Source: Streptomyces endophytica
GTDB lineage: Bacteria; Actinomycetota; Actinomycetes; Streptomycetales; Streptomycetaceae
Length of the DNA: 64,000 nt
Direction of reading: 5' to 3'
NCBI RefSeq assembly: GCF_026153355.1
Contig: NZ_CP110636.1
Coordinates: forward strand, 1-64,000
A model generated the notes under the pieces. The model saw only the letters and a program-made list of their open reading frames with translations. It searched no databases and was not told the origin of the DNA. Position numbers and translations under genes: made by a program. The first letter of the stretch is position 1; each line of letters starts with the position of its first letter. This document shows, piece after piece, positions 63,230 through 64,000 of the stretch.

Positions 63230-64000
63230 TCAGCCCGCACCATGTGCCGAGACCGCCGGAAGCAACGCCGAGGCCCGGGTGTAGACCCCCGGCCTCCCCG
63301 CCTGACCGCAGCCGGTCCCCCAGGACACCAGCCCCACCAGGCGCCCGTGGACGACCAGCGGTCCGCCGCTGTCGCCCTGGCAGGCGTCCCGCCCGCCGTC
63401 CGGCTCCCCCGCGCACAGCATGGAACGGGACCGATACGTTCCGTCCGCGGTGCCCGGATAGGCGCGGGCACAGACCGCGTCGCGCAGCACGTTGACGTGC
63501 GCCGAGCGCAGCCGTGACGCGTAGCGGCCCTCGCCCGTGGTGTCTCCCCACCCGTAGACCGTGGCCCGGCTGCCCGGCCGGTAGGCCCGGTCATTCCGCC
63601 CCGCTATCGGGATGGTCCGGTTCCGTACCGGCCTCGGGAGCGTGAGGACGGCCATGTCGCCCTCATTGGTCCAGCTGTCATAGCGGGGGTTCACCCAGAC
63701 CTTCGCGGGCTTGACCTCCTGCCCCCCGCCGCCGGTGAGGTTGTCGCGCCCGATCACGATGCGCAGGTCCCGGACCTGCTGCCAGGGGACGCCCAGCACC
63801 TCCTTGCCCAGGCAGTGCGCGGCCGTCACGACCGTGGAGTGCCCCACCAGCACCCCACCGCAGAACTGACCGGAGCGCTGGGCCCCGAAGCGCTGGTGGG
63901 AGGCCAGCGCCACCGCCCAGGGACTCTGGGACAGTTGCGCGGGCTTCCCGCCGATCACCGACTCGTCCGCGGCCGCCGGCACCGGCAGGGTGAGGACCAG
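63230..64000 (-). CDS. Secreted trypsin-like serine protease (S1A), partial
   Basis: Protease truncated by the window end; the visible part is 256 residues. It opens inside a signal peptide (LVLTLPVPAAADESVIGG). The catalytic triad is complete: His in VTAAHCLGKEV, Asp in SWTNEGDMAVLTLP and Ser in DACQGDSGGPLVV. Two further conserved parts are QFCGGVLVGHSTVVTAAHC and VYGWGDTTGEGRYAS. Disulfide cysteines are in the usual positions (C42/C58, C168/C182 and C191/C220 equivalents). Asp six residues before the Ser (DACQGDSGG) indicates trypsin-like cleavage after Arg or Lys. It should act outside the cell. The N-terminus is beyond 64000. Confidence 0.93.
   Translation of the reverse strand: MVLTLPVPAAADESVIGGKPAQLSQSPWAVALASHQRFGAQRSGQFCGGVLVGHSTVVTAAHCLGKEVLGVPWQQVRDLRIVIGRDNLTGGGGQEVKPAKVWVNPRYDSWTNEGDMAVLTLPRPVRNRTIPIAGRNDRAYRPGSRATVYGWGDTTGEGRYASRLRSAHVNVLRDAVCARAYPGTADGTYRSRSMLCAGEPDGGRDACQGDSGGPLVVHGRLVGLVSWGTGCGQAGRPGVYTRASALLPAVSAHGAG

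Noticed and set aside
1..64000. tRNA, rRNA genes, insertion sequences or prophage genes
   Set aside because: No cloverleaf-like sequence with a CCA-adjacent acceptor, no rRNA segment, no transposase or integrase motif was recognised on either strand by eye.

Overview
The window is chromosomal DNA of a Streptomyces or a very close relative. GC content is very high, codon third positions are almost all G or C, and the gene set is typical: SepH, CutR/CutS, a DasR-type operator before the HPr gene, a c-di-AMP riboswitch before an M23 peptidase, ParE and ParC encoded apart, and a trypsin-like protease next to a DUF7455 gene. From memory the gene order follows the conserved core around parE, sepH and dut in Streptomyces coelicolor, with insertions. 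This synteny was recalled, not computed.

Layout. 1-4.2 kb: DUF3159, an OB-fold protein and KdpE/KdpD. 4.4-8.5 kb: an accessory segment with an AAC(2')-type aminoglycoside acetyltransferase, a TetR/DUF1772 divergent pair, a lone ABC ATPase and a secreted alginate lyase. 8.8-13.6 kb: kdpFABC with an extra 27-residue membrane microprotein in front. 13.8-20.4 kb: DUF3710, dUTPase, a thioesterase, DUF3093, DUF4193 and CutRS. 20.4-28.1 kb: inositol monophosphatase, ferrochelatase, an MFS transporter, a sugar-lactone oxidase, a membrane protein and SepH. 28.2-30.1 kb: sulfurtransferase and a VOC protein. 30.1-32.7 kb: a gamma-butyrolactone (GBL) signalling island with a receptor-type TetR, an AfsA-like synthase and a short-chain reductase, with candidate operators. 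32.7-38.3 kb: thymidine kinase, a phosphodiesterase/phosphatase-like protein, DUF5998 and a GNAT/acyl-CoA-synthetase fusion. 38.4-46.7 kb: HPr, a GntR regulator, a riboswitch-controlled M23 peptidase, two M16 peptidases and ParC. 46.9-55.5 kb: a COG0523 metallochaperone, a citrate synthase divergent from an HTH-citrate synthase fusion, an iron-box-controlled sucrase/ferredoxin-like protein and a CitA/CitB-type two-component system. 55.6-64 kb: an acetate-type symporter with its DUF485 partner, a NarL-type two-component system, a DUF1453-like protein, ParE, DUF7455 and a secreted trypsin-like protease that runs off the window.

How the genes work together. Potassium uptake (KdpFABC with KdpDE), carboxylate metabolism and sensing (two citrate-synthase-like proteins, the CitA/CitB-type system, the acetate-type symporter), envelope and secretion stress (CutRS, M23, M16, serine protease), chromosome topology and division (ParC, ParE, SepH) and GBL signalling are all present.

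Data quality. Many genes between 1-5.3 kb and 20.9-48.2 kb, including essential ones such as parC, are broken by single-base indels, mostly lost bases in G or C runs. The stretches 5.6-20.9 kb and 48.8-64 kb are nearly free of them. I read these as sequencing errors, not pseudogenes, and give one span per gene with the frameshifts noted.
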